A stretch of 35,672 nucleotides of DNA from an uncultured Lachnospiraceae bacterium (GTDB taxonomy: Bacteria > Bacillota > Clostridia > Lachnospirales > Lachnospiraceae): contig CANQWV010000010.1 of the NCBI GenBank assembly GCA_947627645.1, positions 1-35,672 of the forward strand, read 5' to 3'. The notes under the pieces are model-generated. The model saw only the letters and a list, made by a program, of their open reading frames with translations. It was not told the DNA's origin and did no database searches. Below are positions 23,180 to 31,736 of the stretch, piece by piece. The position numbers were made by a program, and so were the translations under genes. How positions within the stretch are numbered: position 1 is the first letter of the stretch; every line of letters starts with the position of its first letter.

Positions 23180-24687
23180 ACGCCGTCCTCCAGAATCTGA
23201 TAGATCTTTTTCATGTCCAGATGCTCACGCAGGGCATCCGCGAGAATGTCGTACTGCGTTTCCTTGAACGCCGCAAAATCCACCGCCGCGAGCTCGTTTA
23301 CATCCAGCCCCTTCGCCCTGCCGAGCGCCCTCACCACAGCCTCTGCCACGTTTTTCCGGTCGAAAATTCCGTGAACATAGGTGCCATAGACATTGCCGCG
23401 CTGCGCGCCGTCCGCCTTTGCCTCGCACGCTGTATTGTGATCTGTAATCAACGTCAGCGGCTGAAGGCCTTCCCGCGGCGTCGTCACGCCCATGTGGATT
23501 TCGTACCCGCAAAACTCCTCACCGGCCAGCTCCGCCAGAATCCCTTCCGTCCGCACAAAGCTCCCCGTCACCCGTGTGCGCGTCTTCGCCCCGGCAAATA
23601 CTGTGTCCATCGGAAGCAGCCCCATGCCGCGCATCTGACCACCGCCCTCCACGCCCTGAGGATCCGCAAGCGTCTCTCCCAACATCTGGTAGCCGCCGCA
23701 GATGCCGAAGATCACCTTGCCCGCCGCCGCGGCTTTCTGGATTGCCGCCTCAAGCCCGCTCTGGCGCAGAAAGCGCAAGTCGTCCATCGTGCTCTTGCTT
23801 CCCGGCAGGATGATCATGTCCGGCTCCCCAAGCTCCGCTACGCTCACAACATAGCGCAGAGAGACACCCTCGATTACCTCAAAGGGATTAAAATCCGTGA
23901 AATTCGCGATTCGCGGCAGCCGGACGACGGCTATGTCGATTGCCGCCACCTTGTGATTTCCTGAAAAACGCTCGCTCAGGCTGTCCTCATCCTCAACCTG
24001 GATCCGCAGATAAGGTGCGACGCCCACGACCGGGATTCCGGCGCGCTCCTCCAACATGCGAATGCCAGGGTCCAGAATCGTTCTGTCCCCGCGAAACTTG
24101 TTGATAATCAGGCCCTTCACCATCGCCCGCTCATCCTCCTCCAGCAACATCACCGTCCCGACCAGCTGCGCGAACACGCCTCCGCGGTCAATATCTCCCA
24201 CCAAAAGCACCGGGGCCTTCGCCAGCTTTGCCATTCCCATATTGACAATGCCATCGCTCTTCAGATTAATCTCCGCCGGGCTGCCCGCCCCTTCGATCAC
24301 CACGATATCGTACTCCGCGCAAAGCGTTTCAAACGCCCGCAGGATGTCCGGGATCAGCTTTTTCTTGTAGGCAAAGTACTCCCGCGCATTCATGTTTCCC
24401 AGCACTTCCCCGTTGACGATCACCTGCGAATCCACATCGTTCGTCGGCTTCAGCAGGATCGGGTTCATGCAGACAGAAGGCTTGACGCCCGCCGCCTCCG
24501 CCTGCATCACCTGCGCGCGCCCCATCTCCAGTCCTTCCTCCGTGATGAAAGAATTCAGCGCCATATTCTGCGACTTAAAGGGAGCCACCTTATAGCCGTC
24601 CTGCTTGAAGATTCTGCAAAGTCCCGCCGTCAGAAGACTCTTGCCCACGTTTGACATCGTCCCCTGCACCATAATCACTTTCGCCAT
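23176..24687 (-). CDS. cobQ: Cobyric acid synthase
   Basis: A 503-residue glutamine amidotransferase (CobQ/CbiP) that amidates four side chains of adenosylcobyrinic acid diamide using ATP and glutamine. The N-terminal synthetase domain has [20 protein letters not shown] (P-loop) and [10 protein letters not shown]. The middle has [12 protein letters not shown] and [12 protein letters not shown]. The C-terminal amidotransferase domain has the nucleophile in [11 protein letters not shown] and the His in [10 protein letters not shown]. Full length for the family. I start at 24687 ([10 protein letters not shown]), where GAGG is 9 nt upstream, not at the two earlier Met codons. It is the only cobalamin-synthesis gene here that reads intact. 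Confidence 0.93.
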   Translation of the reverse strand: MAKVIMVQGTMSNVGKSLLTAGLCRIFKQDGYKVAPFKSQNMALNSFITEEGLEMGRAQVMQAEAAGVKPSVCMNPILLKPTNDVDSQVIVNGEVLGNMNAREYFAYKKKLIPDILRAFETLCAEYDIVVIEGAGSPAEINLKSDGIVNMGMAKLAKAPVLLVGDIDRGGVFAQLVGTVMLLEEDERAMVKGLIINKFRGDRTILDPGIRMLEERAGIPVVGVAPYLRIQVEDEDSLSERFSGNHKVAAIDIAVVRLPRIANFTDFNPFEVIEGVSLRYVVSVAELGEPDMIILPGSKSTMDDLRFLRQSGLEAAIQKAAAAGKVIFGICGGYQMLGETLADPQGVEGGGQMRGMGLLPMDTVFAGAKTRTRVTGSFVRTEGILAELAGEEFCGYEIHMGVTTPREGLQPLTLITDHNTACEAKADGAQRGNVYGTYVHGIFDRKNVAEAVVRALGRAKGLDVNELAAVDFAAFKETQYDILADALREHLDMKKIYQILEDGV

Positions 24688-24815
24688 ATCCATCATCCTC
24701 GATCTGTATTCGTATCCATTATCTTATATCTGCTGTTCTTCATCTGTCGCCCTGTATCTGACCATCCCCGTCCGCCGGTTTGTTAATGCGCAGACTCTCA
24801 TGAAACAAGCCGGCG

Positions 24816-25466
24816 CTATGCAGCGCCGCAGCTTTCCAGCACGCGGATCAATTCCTCATTCTCCGCGTGTGTGCGCACAGCGATCCGGTAATAGCCCTCT
24901 GCCAATCCCAGATGATAGTCCAGGTAATCGTCGCCGAGAGAAAATCCCTCTTCCTTGCGCAGCGGATAATACACGATCTCGCAGTCCTGACCCGCAAGCG
25001 CCTGCGCGTATTCCGCAAATCCCGGAGCCACAAGCAGCGCCTTTTTCGGCCGCAGCACACGCGTAAGCGAAAAAATCAGCTCCGCCGCTCCGTTGGAGCA
25101 GACCACGTATTCCACCGGAACCTGTTCCTTCCGAGCGATCGCCCCGACCAACTCGCGGCACTGCACGTCCGGATAACAGTCCGACCGCCGCACGCCCTCG
25201 CAGGCCTTCCGAATATTTGCGGACGCCTCGGCGGCGTAAGGATGCGTGGCGTCCACCACCAGCACATCCCCGCACAGCGTTTTAAACATCTCCCGCATCT
25301 GACCCGCATCCAGCCTGCCCGTGTGCACCTTGCAGTGCTCCATCTGCACAAGCTCCCCGCCATACTCCGTCGCCACGCAGATGTGCACGGCAACCTGATA
25401 ACGATTCAAAAACTGCGCCAGCTCTCTTCCTTCTGTTGTCCCTGCAAAAAGAACAATCTCACACAT
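24816..25466 (-). pseudogene. Chimera of cbiJ (precorrin-6A reductase) 5' part and an internally deleted cobD
   Basis: Starting at ATG 25466, residues 1-90 are the N terminus of CbiJ/CobK: CEIVLFAGTTEGRELAQFL and VVDATHPYAAEASANI. From about residue 92 the protein is CobD, the PLP-dependent threonine-phosphate decarboxylase: YPDVQCRELVGAIA, VVCSNGAAELIFSL, KALLVAPGFAEYAQAL. After GFSLGDDYLDY it jumps to the extreme C terminus of CobD (GYYRIAVRTHAENEELI). The CobD centre with the PLP-lysine and the CbiJ C-terminal half are absent. Two in-frame deletion junctions therefore lie within 216 codons. A product may be made but should have neither activity. GGAG is 9 nt upstream of the chosen start. 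Confidence 0.8.
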
Positions 25467-25539
25467 CCCGGTGTCTCCATTCCTCCGCCTTCTGCCTGAC
25501 AATTCATATGATCTGTCTGCCATTGCATCAGCGTTCCTC

Positions 25540-25680
25540 CGCTTATCCTACTCTTCCGGCCTCAATGCTTTTTCTGCATCGATTCTTCTGACCCCGATAT
25601 TTTTTCAACTTCAGTATCTTTTCAGACTCAATAGCTTCTCGATTTTAATTTTCTCTCGCTCTCAATATCCTCTCGGCGTT
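25540..25680 (-). repeat. Degenerate purine-rich repeat-like stretch between cbiH and the chimera
   Basis: The minus strand shows about seven irregular 15-18-nt units such as ATTGAGTCTGAAAAG and ATTGAGGCCGGAAGAGT, recalling the clean 18-bp array after uvrA. No gene is visible here. It may be an older, decayed minisatellite. Confidence 0.35.
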
Positions 25681-26225
25681 ACCATTTTCCCGCCAATCTC
25701 TCGTGTTTGAGAATTGCCGACAAAAACCGCAGTAAACATATCCACCTTCTCCTCGCGCAGTTCCTCCAGCGTAAGGACGCGGCAGTTCTCTCCTTCGCGC
25801 CCGATGTTGCTCACGATCCCGCAGATCGTGTCCGGCGCTTTGTACCGCAGCATCAGCTCGCACGCTTTCTGAAGATAATCCGAGCGCTTCCTGCTGGAAG
25901 GATTGTACAGGCAAACGGAAAAGTCTGCCTCTGCCGCGGCCAGCAGACGGCGCTCGATCTTCTCCCAGGGCGTCAGCAGATCGCTCAGGCTGATCACGGA
26001 AAAATCGTGAATCAGCGGCGCGCCTAAGACCGCGGCCCCGCTCAGAGCAGCCGTCACGCCAGGGATCACATCGACCTCAATCGATGGATAATTTTCTCCT
26101 GTCTCCAGCATCAAACCAGACATACCGTAAACGCCGGCGTCTCCGCTGCAGATCATCGCCACCGTCTTTCCCTTTGCCGCCTCTTCAAAGGCCAGCGTAC
26201 AGCGTTCCCGCTGATAGTTGTTCAA
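25662..26225 (-). pseudogene. cbiH: Precorrin-3B C17-methyltransferase (cbiH/cobJ), 5'-truncated
   Basis: The C-terminal about 180 residues of CbiH, the SAM-dependent ring-contracting methyltransferase. RERCTLAFEEAAKGKTVAMICSGDAGVYGM contains the family motif, then DVIPGVTAALSGAAVLGAPL, LYNPSSRKRSDYL and a proper C-terminal end (VFVGNSQTREIGGKMVTPRGY). The first 60 or so residues, with the GIGPGG SAM-binding loop, are missing. The frame stays open upstream for about 35 codons with unrelated sequence (SPVINEVSVKTG...), so the true start is unclear; the 26225 codon is a TTG. Probably a remnant left by a deletion that joined foreign sequence to mid-cbiH. Confidence 0.85.
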
Positions 26226-26327
26226 AATGTGGAACTCACCAATGGAGACATAGCAGAAAACTTCAGCAGATAATCCGGTTTTGACAGAAACCTCGTTGAT
26301 AACGGGTGAATACCAAAAGCCGGCAGC

Positions 26328-26455
26328 TCACGTTCTGTGACGCTTATCCTTCACGATCATCAGAGAATAATATCCTGCGTCCTCCGGTATTCCCTGCGCG
26401 CTGGGATAGCATCGCTCATCTGCCATTCCACAGTTTTCCACATATCTGTTCCAAT
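26328..26455 (-). pseudogene. cbiL: 3' tail of cbiL/cobI (precorrin-2 C20-methyltransferase)
   Basis: Immediately after the aldo/keto reductase stop codon a frame reads RYVENCGMADERCYPSA, then IPEDAGYYSLMIVKDKR, and stops at 26328. That is the conserved C-terminal end of CbiL/CobI (CGM-x-E, then GYxSLxIV). Only about 40 codons remain of about 230. It is too short for the ORF track. It marks the original 5' side of the cobalamin operon and a deletion between the reductase gene and mid-cbiL. Confidence 0.65.
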
Positions 26456-26462
26456 TCTATTA

Positions 26463-27584
26463 TCATCCGTCCAGCAGCCCGGACGCCTCCTTCAGCAGCT
26501 CTATCACCGGCAGATGCTGCGGACATACGCTTTCGCACTGACCGCACGCAATACACTCTGAAGCCCTCGCGCTGCGCGCCACAAGACCGTTGTAGAAATT
26601 CTTCGGACGGAACTCGTCGTGGTACAGGCGCATCGTGTTCACCGCGCGGAAGACGTCCGGGATGCTGATCCCCTGCGGGCAGCCGTCGCAGCAATACCGG
26701 CACGACGTGCAGCCGATCAGAGGCGTGTTCAGCATAATCTCCCGAACCTCCTCGACGACCTTCTTCTCTTCCTCACTCAGCGGCTTGAAATCCGTGAATG
26801 TGCGGATGTTGTCCTGCATCTGATCCTCATGCGTCATACCGGAGAGAATCGTCATAACGCCCGGCAACGAGCCGACGAAACGCAGCGCCCAGGAAGCGTT
26901 CGAGGCGTCCGGCCGCACCGCGCGGAACTTCTCCTGAAGCTCCGGAACCAGGTTTGCGAGCGTCCCGCCCTTCACCGGCTCCATGATGATCATCGGCACA
27001 TTTCTCCGGTGCAGGATCGCATATAACTCTCCGGAGCGCACCACAGGGTTGTTCCAGTCCGCATAGTTCAGCTGGATCTGCACAAACTCGGTCTCCGGAT
27101 GCTTGTCCAGCACCTTTTCGAGCAGCTCAGGGCTTCCGTGATAGGAAAATCCGAGATGCCGGAGCTTCCCCTCCGCCTTTTTCTGCATCGCCCAGCCGAA
27201 GCAGTCGTACTTCTCGTACATGTCGTAATTCGAACCGTCCTCGAGCGAATGCAGCAAGTAAAAATCAAAATACCCGGCCCCGGTGCGCTCCAGCTGCTCC
27301 TCAAAGATCCGATCCCGGTCGTCCGCGCCGTGCAGGCTCCAGGCCGGCAGCTTTGTCGCCAGGTAAAAGGATTCCCGCGGATAACGCTTCACGATAGTCT
27401 CCTTCACGTCCAGCTCCGACTGTCCATAGACATAGGCTGTGTCAAAATAGTTGAAGCCGGCCTTTATGTAGGCATCCACCATGCGACAGACCTCTTCCCG
27501 GTCGGTGCTCCCATCCTTCTGCGGAAGCCTCATCATCCCAAATCCAAGCTTTGGCATCTGTTTCAGGTCGATTGACATTTTCAT
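26463..27584 (-). CDS. Aldo/keto reductase with C-terminal ferredoxin domain
   Basis: A 373-residue NAD(P)H-type aldo/keto reductase barrel with a fused 4Fe-4S domain. The catalytic tetrad is visible: FDTAYVYG (Asp, Tyr, near residue 50), LATKLP (Lys, near 78) and LLHSLED (His, near 112). The C-terminal part has CTSCRYCCDGCPQGI (near 290) and CIACGQCESVCPQHL (near 345), two iron-sulfur cysteine sets. This fusion is common in anaerobic Clostridia; substrates are mostly unknown. AAAGGAG precedes the ATG at 27584. It is intact and sits at the edge of the decayed cobalamin operon without obvious functional link. Confidence 0.92.
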   Translation of the reverse strand: MKMSIDLKQMPKLGFGMMRLPQKDGSTDREEVCRMVDAYIKAGFNYFDTAYVYGQSELDVKETIVKRYPRESFYLATKLPAWSLHGADDRDRIFEEQLERTGAGYFDFYLLHSLEDGSNYDMYEKYDCFGWAMQKKAEGKLRHLGFSYHGSPELLEKVLDKHPETEFVQIQLNYADWNNPVVRSGELYAILHRRNVPMIIMEPVKGGTLANLVPELQEKFRAVRPDASNASWALRFVGSLPGVMTILSGMTHEDQMQDNIRTFTDFKPLSEEEKKVVEEVREIMLNTPLIGCTSCRYCCDGCPQGISIPDVFRAVNTMRLYHDEFRPKNFYNGLVARSARASECIACGQCESVCPQHLPVIELLKEASGLLDG

Positions 27585-27637
27585 ACGCTCCTTTCTGGTA
27601 ATGTGTGATTAAATGATGCAAAATTATATTAATTATG

Positions 27638-28732
27638 TCATTTCCCCGGCAGTTCTTTGATAAACGACTGCAGACGCTGATAGATCACCTTGACCTCCTC
27701 GCTCGTAAACAGCTTCATAAGATTGTTGTTCACCTGCTGCTTGGTTTCCGCGCTCAGGACCGCCTGTATGATCTCTTCTTTCTTATCGACATAATTCTTC
27801 TTTTTGAAATGTATGCCAAAGAAAGAACGCATCTGCTGTTCTCTTTTCCCCATCCCATTGGACGTCTCTTTCTCCTTTTTCGCGGGCTGGGGATGATTCT
27901 TCGTCTGGTTCTGGTCTTTCCCGGACTCTGACGCCTTCGTCTGGTTCTGGTCTTTCCCGGACTCTGACGACTTCGTCTGGTTCTGGTCTTTTCCGGACTC
28001 TGACGACTTCGTCTGGTTCTGGTCTTTTCCCGGCTTCGACGCCTTTGTCTGACCCTGAACCCGTTTTCCGCCCTTCTGTGTACGTTTTCCGTTGGCCTTC
28101 AGAATATTGACGATGTCCTCTGATATATGCCCGGCGATGTGGCTTATGATTCTCTCCACCTGCCCGTCCTTTGCATCGCCCGTATTTTTATCGTGCAGCG
28201 AATCCAGAATCTCGTCCTGCGTCACAATATCAAAGTTGAACGTAAACTTATTCCGGTTGTTCCTGTAATACTCGAGCGCGCAATCACACAGGTTCTCGCA
28301 CAGATAAGTAATGTCTACAATAATAGCCTTGTAAAAAACGTTCCCATGCCCGAAGTCAAGGTTGAGCGAGGAATCCCACACCACTGTTCCATCGCCAATG
28401 ACGACGATGAAGCGGTCAAGCCGATTAGTCTCCTCCTTCACTTTGGTGCTGTTGACATTCGGCGAGCCCTGATGCAGGTATGTGTTCCTCAGGTTGTAAA
28501 CAATCTCCCCGCTCATCCAGGGATTTCCGACGCTCAGGTTCTTGTGCCCCTGCTCCAGAAACGCGCCCAGATATTTGTCGTACCAGTCCATATACCGCTT
28601 GGATACGGACTGTTCCTCCGGGTACTCCGCCATGCCGCACATATCCGGCAGCGCAAGCGCCAGAGACAAGGCGGAAAAATAGCATTTATGCTTCAAAGAG
28701 CATTTAATATCCTTTACATATCTTTCTATCAT
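27638..28732 (-). CDS. HEPN-like protein with a hypervariable repeat linker
   Basis: A 364-residue protein with no family name I can give with certainty. Residues 1-190 are helical; YFSALSLALALPDMCGM and KRYMDWYDKYLG precede GEIVYNLRNTYLHQG, where R-N-T-Y-L-H fits the HEPN nuclease signature Rx4-6H with a polar residue after Arg. Residues about 220-280 are four copies of a 12-residue repeat (GKDQNQTKSSES type). The C-terminal 50 residues (AETKQQVNNNLMKLF... VIYQRLQSFI) form a small helical domain resembling the tails of some NYN-type nucleases, a weak match. HEPN proteins often act as RNases in phage defence or toxin systems; function here is inference. GAGG lies 9 nt before the ATG at 28732. 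Confidence 0.7.
   Translation of the reverse strand: MIERYVKDIKCSLKHKCYFSALSLALALPDMCGMAEYPEEQSVSKRYMDWYDKYLGAFLEQGHKNLSVGNPWMSGEIVYNLRNTYLHQGSPNVNSTKVKEETNRLDRFIVVIGDGTVVWDSSLNLDFGHGNVFYKAIIVDITYLCENLCDCALEYYRNNRNKFTFNFDIVTQDEILDSLHDKNTGDAKDGQVERIISHIAGHISEDIVNILKANGKRTQKGGKRVQGQTKASKPGKDQNQTKSSESGKDQNQTKSSESGKDQNQTKASESGKDQNQTKNHPQPAKKEKETSNGMGKREQQMRSFFGIHFKKKNYVDKKEEIIQAVLSAETKQQVNNNLMKLFTSEEVKVIYQRLQSFIKELPGK
27900..28043 (-). repeat. 36-bp tandem repeat inside the HEPN-like gene, four copies
   Basis: Copies start at 27900, 27936, 27972 and 28008; a partial fifth follows. The unit encodes 12 residues (KDQNQTK plus a Ser/Glu/Gly part), so copy-number change would keep the frame and only alter linker length. 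Confidence 0.9.
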
Positions 28733-28762
28733 AATCTTTGTCCTCGTATGGTTCCTTGTCCG

Positions 28763-28960
28763 CTTCAGATTCTATCTCAGCTTCAGATCCTGTCTCCACT
28801 TCAGATTCTGTCTTCACTTCAGATCCTGCCTCAGCTTCAGATTCTGTTTTCACTTCAAATTCTGTCTCTGCTATAGATCCTGTCTCAATTTCAGCTTCTG
28901 CCTCTGCTATAGATTCTGCCTCAGCTTCAGATTCCGTCTCCACTTCAGATCCTGTCTCAA
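28763..28960 (-). repeat. 18-bp minisatellite abutting the uvrA stop codon, eleven copies
   Basis: Eleven consecutive 18-bp units of the type cttcagatcctgtctcaa run from 28763 to 28960 with no length error and touch the uvrA stop codon (28961-28963). The last uvrA codons (ctaaagatag on plus) resemble the start of a unit. The array is open in several frames on both strands, which produces spurious ORFs (28704-28943 minus, 28738-28980 plus). It occupies the whole space between uvrA and the HEPN-like gene. Confidence 0.9.
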
Positions 28961-31615
28961 CTAAAGATAGCGCCCGGTAATGCTCTCACGATTCACCCGG
29001 ATCTCCTCCGGCGTCCCGCACGCCACAATCCGTCCGCCGTGAACGCCGCCGCCCGGCCCCATATCGATACAGTAGTCTGAATTGCGTATCACATCCAAGT
29101 CGTGTTCGATCACGATCACCGTCGCCCCGTTGTCGGTCAGATGGCGGAACACCTTAAGAAGCGTCTGCACATCCAACGGGTGCAGGCCGATCGTCGGCTC
29201 GTCGAATACAAACACGGAATCCTCCTGCCCTCTGCCCATCTCGCTGGCAAGCTTCAGCCGCTGCGCCTCTCCTCCGGACAGGCTCGGCGTCTCCTCGCCA
29301 AGGGTAAGATAGCCAAGTCCGAGATCATGCAGCACCTGCAGCTTCCTGTACACGTTCGGAAGATCCGTGCAGACGGCAAGCGCCTCGTCGATGCTCATAT
29401 CCATCAGCTCAGGAAGGGAATATCCCTCCGTTTGTCGCCCTGAATCACTCCCGGATTGCTTCTCCAGACAGTCTTCCTGAACAATCTTCTGATATTTTTC
29501 ACAGTTTTTTCCTGCAATGCCTTCCAAATTTGTTTTCCGATAATTCTCTGTACTTTTCTCTGAGCTCGTTTCCTGTCTCTTCCCCGAACTTAATTTCGGA
29601 ACCCGCTTCACGAGATACGCGTCCTTCGCGTAGCGTGAGCCGCGGCAGTCGGGGCACGGGATGTCCACATCCGGCAAAAACTGCACATCCAGGCTGATCG
29701 AGCCGGTGCCATCGCAGAGCGGACAGCGCAGCTTCCCCGTATTGTAGGAAAAATCGCCCGCCTTGTAGCCTCTGCTCTTCGCGTCCGCGGTCCGCGCGTA
29801 GACCTTGCGCAGCTCGTCGTGGACGTCGGCGTAGGTCGCGACCGTTGAACGCACGTTGATGCCAATCGGCGTGGCGTCGATCAGCTTCACATGATGAATG
29901 CCCTCCGCGGCGACGGACTTCACGTGCCCGGGCAGCTTCTCTCCCTTCGTCCATGCGTCAAGGGCCGGGATCAGGCTTTCCAGAATCATCGTCGTCTTTC
30001 CCGAACCGGACACTCCGGTGACGCAGATCATACGCCCCTTCGGGAAATCCGCCTCGAGCGGCTGTACCGTGTGAATCTGCGACGTAGACAGATGAATCGT
30101 CCCGAGAGAAAACAATTCCTCCGGCGGCAGCTTTTGCCGCAGATCGATCACGAACTTGCCGGACAGAAAGCCTCCGATGCGGGAGACGGGGTTTTGCTCG
30201 ATCTGCGGAACCGTCCCCTCGGCGATGACCGTACCGCCGCCCGCTCCTGCCTCCGGCCCCAGCTCGATCAGCCAGTCGGAGTGCGAGAGAATGCTCGTGT
30301 CATGATCCACCAGAATGACAGAATTTCCATCCGCGATCAGGTCGTCCATCACCCCTGTCACGCCCTCGAGGTTCGCAGGGTGAAGCCCGATGGACGGCTC
30401 GTCCAGCACGTAGAGGACGCCGGTCGTCCGGTTGCGCACCGCGCGGGCGAGCTGCATCCGCTGACGTTCCCCGGTAGAAAGCGTCGAGGCCTCGCGGTCG
30501 AGCGTCAGATAGGAAAGCCCCAGGTCCATGAGCCGCTTCGCCGCGTGCTGGAAAGACTCGCAAATGCTGACCGCCATCGGCCGCAGCTCCTCCGGGAGCG
30601 ATCCCGGCACGCCATCCACCCACTCAATCAGATCCGCGAGCGTCATCCGGCAGGCGTCGGCAAGGGAGATCCCGCGCAGCCTCGGCGCACGCGCTGCGTC
30701 TGAGAGCCTGCTGCCGCCGCACTCCGGGCAGGGGCCAATTTTCAGAAACTTCTCCACGCGCTTCATGCCCTTCTCGTCCTTCACATGGGAAAGCGCGTTT
30801 TCGACCGTGTAGACCGCGTTGTAATAGGTAAAGTCCATCTCTCCGGCTGTGTTCGTCTTCTCATTGTGGTAGAGCAGATGATGCTTATTCGCCGGGCCGT
30901 GGAAGACCGCCTCCTTCTCCCGCTCGGTCAGGTCGCGAAACGGCACGTCCGTGCGGACGCCAAGGTGATCGCGGGCGATGTCCTTCATCAGCGACCACAT
31001 CAGCGTCTGCCAGGGCGCGACCGCGCCCTCGTCGATCGTGAGCGTATCGTCCGGCACCAGCGTGGACTCGTCCACCGTGCGCACTGTCCCCGTCCCGTCG
31101 CAGCAGCGGCAGGCGCCCGTGGAATTGAACGCCAGATCCTCCGCGCCCGGCCCGTAGAAATGCACGCCGCATTCCGGGCAGACAAGCTCACGCTCCGCCG
31201 CCACGTTCATCGAAGGCGGCACGTAATGTCCGTTCGGACAGCGGTGCGAGCCAAGCCGCGAGTACATCAGCCGCAAGCTGTTCAACAGTTCCGTCCCTGT
31301 CCCAAACGTGCTGCGGATCCCCGGCACGCCCGGCCTCTGGCGCAGCGCAAGCGACGCCGGCACATACAGCACCTCGTCGACCTGCGCCTTCTCGGCCTGG
31401 GTCATGCGCCGCCTTGTGTAAGTGGAAAGCGACTCCAGATACCGTCTCGAACCCTCCGCGTACAGGACGCCCAGCGCGAGCGACGACTTCCCGGAGCCGG
31501 ACACTCCGGCAATCCCGACCACCTGATTCAGCGGGATGTCCACGTCGATATTTTTCAGATTGTGCACCTTCGCTCCGCGCACCTCAATGTGGGCGGGAAT
31601 CTTTTTTCTATCCAT
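28961..31615 (-). CDS. uvrA: UvrA-like ABC ATPase without a UvrB-binding domain
   Basis: An 884-residue UvrA paralogue with two ABC ATPase modules. Module 1: GVSGSGKSS (near 40), signature LSTGERQRMQLARA, Walker B VLYVLDEPSIGLHP. Module 2: GVSGSGKTT (near 530), LSGGEAQRLKLASEM, VFVFDEPTIGLHP. The zinc module is CPLCDGTGS...CPDCRGSRY. The segment after the first Walker A goes directly to the signature domain without the UvrB-binding insertion of true UvrA, so this is a UvrA2-type protein, a class linked to damage tolerance or drug resistance. An odd Ser/Glu/Lys-rich insertion (near 690-750, SSGKRQETSSEKSTENYRK) interrupts the region before module 2's signature. Start 31615 opens MDRKKIPAHIEVRGAKVHNL; the stop abuts an 18-bp repeat array. 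Confidence 0.88.
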   Translation of the reverse strand: MDRKKIPAHIEVRGAKVHNLKNIDVDIPLNQVVGIAGVSGSGKSSLALGVLYAEGSRRYLESLSTYTRRRMTQAEKAQVDEVLYVPASLALRQRPGVPGIRSTFGTGTELLNSLRLMYSRLGSHRCPNGHYVPPSMNVAAERELVCPECGVHFYGPGAEDLAFNSTGACRCCDGTGTVRTVDESTLVPDDTLTIDEGAVAPWQTLMWSLMKDIARDHLGVRTDVPFRDLTEREKEAVFHGPANKHHLLYHNEKTNTAGEMDFTYYNAVYTVENALSHVKDEKGMKRVEKFLKIGPCPECGGSRLSDAARAPRLRGISLADACRMTLADLIEWVDGVPGSLPEELRPMAVSICESFQHAAKRLMDLGLSYLTLDREASTLSTGERQRMQLARAVRNRTTGVLYVLDEPSIGLHPANLEGVTGVMDDLIADGNSVILVDHDTSILSHSDWLIELGPEAGAGGGTVIAEGTVPQIEQNPVSRIGGFLSGKFVIDLRQKLPPEELFSLGTIHLSTSQIHTVQPLEADFPKGRMICVTGVSGSGKTTMILESLIPALDAWTKGEKLPGHVKSVAAEGIHHVKLIDATPIGINVRSTVATYADVHDELRKVYARTADAKSRGYKAGDFSYNTGKLRCPLCDGTGSISLDVQFLPDVDIPCPDCRGSRYAKDAYLVKRVPKLSSGKRQETSSEKSTENYRKTNLEGIAGKNCEKYQKIVQEDCLEKQSGSDSGRQTEGYSLPELMDMSIDEALAVCTDLPNVYRKLQVLHDLGLGYLTLGEETPSLSGGEAQRLKLASEMGRGQEDSVFVFDEPTIGLHPLDVQTLLKVFRHLTDNGATVIVIEHDLDVIRNSDYCIDMGPGGGVHGGRIVACGTPEEIRVNRESITGRYL

Positions 31616-31736
31616 CTATTGACATCCTCCTGCGCGTGAATTCGTTTTCCCTCTGCTGTTCTCTTTGTATGTTTGCCCTGATGCACGCAGATTCATCTGC
31701 CGGTCTTGGCATACGGCCGGAACCTTGCCTTGCTCA

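Noticed and set aside
27900-28960. CRISPR-like array
   Set aside because: Repeats are directly head to tail without spacers and lack palindromic ends; one array is in-frame coding.
28704-28980. Ser-Asp or Glu-Ser repeat proteins on either strand
   Set aside because: They are frames of the 18-bp minisatellite. The minus one begins at a GTG inside the array with no ribosome site.
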